A stretch of 5,308 bases of DNA from the NCBI GenBank assembly GCA_013204495.1, contig JABMNQ010000143.1, forward strand, positions 1 to 5,308, in the 5' to 3' direction. Of this stretch, positions 5,099 to 5,308 are shown piece after piece; positions within the stretch are counted from its first letter, which is position 1; each line of letters begins with the position of its first letter. This DNA comes from Candidatus Pelagibacter sp. (GTDB lineage: Bacteria; Pseudomonadota; Alphaproteobacteria; Pelagibacterales; Pelagibacteraceae). The position numbers were made by a program, and so were the translations under genes. Below the pieces are notes generated by a model. It was not told where the DNA came from, searched no databases, and saw nothing but the letters and a program-made list of their open reading frames with translations.

Positions 5099-5127
5099 TT
5101 TATAGTATCGAGTGAGGATGTTGACAA
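5099..5127 (-). promoter_or_regulatory. Sigma70-type promoter of the DUF952 gene (leaderless)
   Basis: On the minus strand TTGTCA (5127-5122, five of six consensus bases) is followed by exactly 17 nt and then TATAAA (5104-5099, five of six). A start point six to seven bases after the -10 box falls at about 5092, the A of the ATG. This is the best-spaced promoter in the window and explains the lack of a ribosome binding site. Confidence 0.6.
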
Positions 5128-5132
5128 TAAGA

Positions 5133-5156
5133 AACTTCCCTCGAAAGAGGGAAGTT
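5133..5156. terminator. Perfect 10-bp hairpin with GAAA/TTTC loop
   Basis: AACTTCCCTC (5133-5142) and GAGGGAAGTT (5147-5156) are exact complements around a four-base loop. On the plus strand the loop is GAAA, a stable GNRA tetraloop. On the minus strand the stem is followed by TCTTATTG, a loose T-rich tail. The most likely role is ending a leftward transcript from beyond the right edge just before the DUF952 promoter. The plus strand has no T tract after the stem. Confidence 0.5.
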
Positions 5157-5166
5157 AATATTAACT
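5153..5166. repeat. 14-bp perfect palindrome AGTTAATATTAACT
   Basis: The sequence equals its own reverse complement and overlaps the right arm of the adjacent hairpin. It lies about 26 nt upstream of the DUF952 -35 box. A dimeric-regulator operator is possible, but AT-rich palindromes also occur by chance. Confidence 0.4.
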
Positions 5167-5187
5167 ACCTAATAGAGAGAGAAGATA

Positions 5188-5247
5188 ATGTTAATTTTTG
5201 AATTTTGTACTCACTTTATAGATCTACTTTTTGATATAATAAAATGA
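5188..5247 (+). CDS. Candidate 19-residue hydrophobic micro-ORF
   Basis: The ATG at 5188 follows the purine-rich run AGAGAGAGAAG and encodes 19 residues rich in Leu, Ile and Phe, ending TGA at 5245-5247. The stop overlaps an ATG at 5244 as ATGA, a spacing typical of translationally coupled genes. It is short enough to occur by chance and I recognise no homologue. Confidence 0.18.
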   Translation: MLIFEFCTHFIDLLFDIIK

Positions 5248-5308
5248 CATATTGTCACGACAGCTATGTTAATGCTGAATACTTTATTTTCTCAGTTCAC
5301 TTAGCGAA
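5244..5308 (+). CDS. Possible start of a rightward gene (runs off window)
   Basis: An ATG at 5244 opens a frame that remains open for 21 complete codons to the right edge (begins MTYCHDSYVNAEYF). It has no Shine-Dalgarno sequence of its own but overlaps the stop of the preceding micro-ORF by ATGA. A TATAAT box at 5235-5240 lies too close for a normal leader. No family can be recognised from so few residues. Confidence 0.2.
   Translation, partial: MTYCHDSYVNAEYFIFSVHLA

Noticed and set aside
5121..5149. Plus-strand promoter from TTGACA at 5121-5126
   Set aside because: No -10 box occurs at 16-18 nt, where the sequence is the hairpin arm. The same bases form a far better minus-strand promoter.
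5284..5308. End of a minus-strand gene terminating TAA at 5284-5286
   Set aside because: Only seven sense codons are visible before the edge, too few to support a coding call, although it would fit with the hairpin at 5133-5156 acting as its terminator.

Overview
The window is AT-rich, gene-dense DNA. Its short intergenic spacers, stop/start overlaps (TAATG, used twice), mostly weak or absent Shine-Dalgarno sequences and compact proteins suggest a streamlined marine alphaproteobacterium of the SAR11/Pelagibacterales type. This assignment rests on style and protein flavour; no rRNA or other phylogenetic marker is present.

Left part, minus strand (1-1616): reading leftward from 1616, a VOC/glyoxalase-fold protein, a secreted protein with an HELLH zinc-protease motif, and the N-terminus of an aldehyde dehydrogenase that runs off the left edge. 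The first two are 13 nt apart and probably co-transcribed. The dehydrogenase follows after 42 nt.

Middle, plus strand (1694-4388): cysE (serine O-acetyltransferase) overlaps cysK (PLP-dependent cysteine synthase family) by one base. Together they would turn serine plus a reduced sulfur source into cysteine. An NTF2/SnoaL-like small protein with its own good ribosome binding site follows. Then comes a tandem pair of four-helix SMR-type membrane proteins that also overlap by one base. Both members lack the membrane-embedded glutamate (EmrE Glu14) that defines classical SMR drug/proton antiporters, which is the most unusual protein-level observation here.

Right part (4389-5308): a 359-nt convergent intergenic region has no normal gene but is dense in inverted repeats. 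It contains an almost perfect Shine-Dalgarno sequence in front of a micro-ORF, a nearby mimic of the 16S rRNA 3' tail that could mask it, and a possible branched fold. A minus-strand DUF952 gene follows, whose promoter is placed so that its mRNA would be leaderless. Upstream of that promoter lies a perfect 10-bp hairpin with a GAAA loop, a 14-bp palindrome, and two weakly supported short reading frames at the right edge.

No mobile element, CRISPR array, tRNA or rRNA was seen. The best candidates for undescribed biology are the glutamate-less SMR pair and the structured 4497-4750 region.
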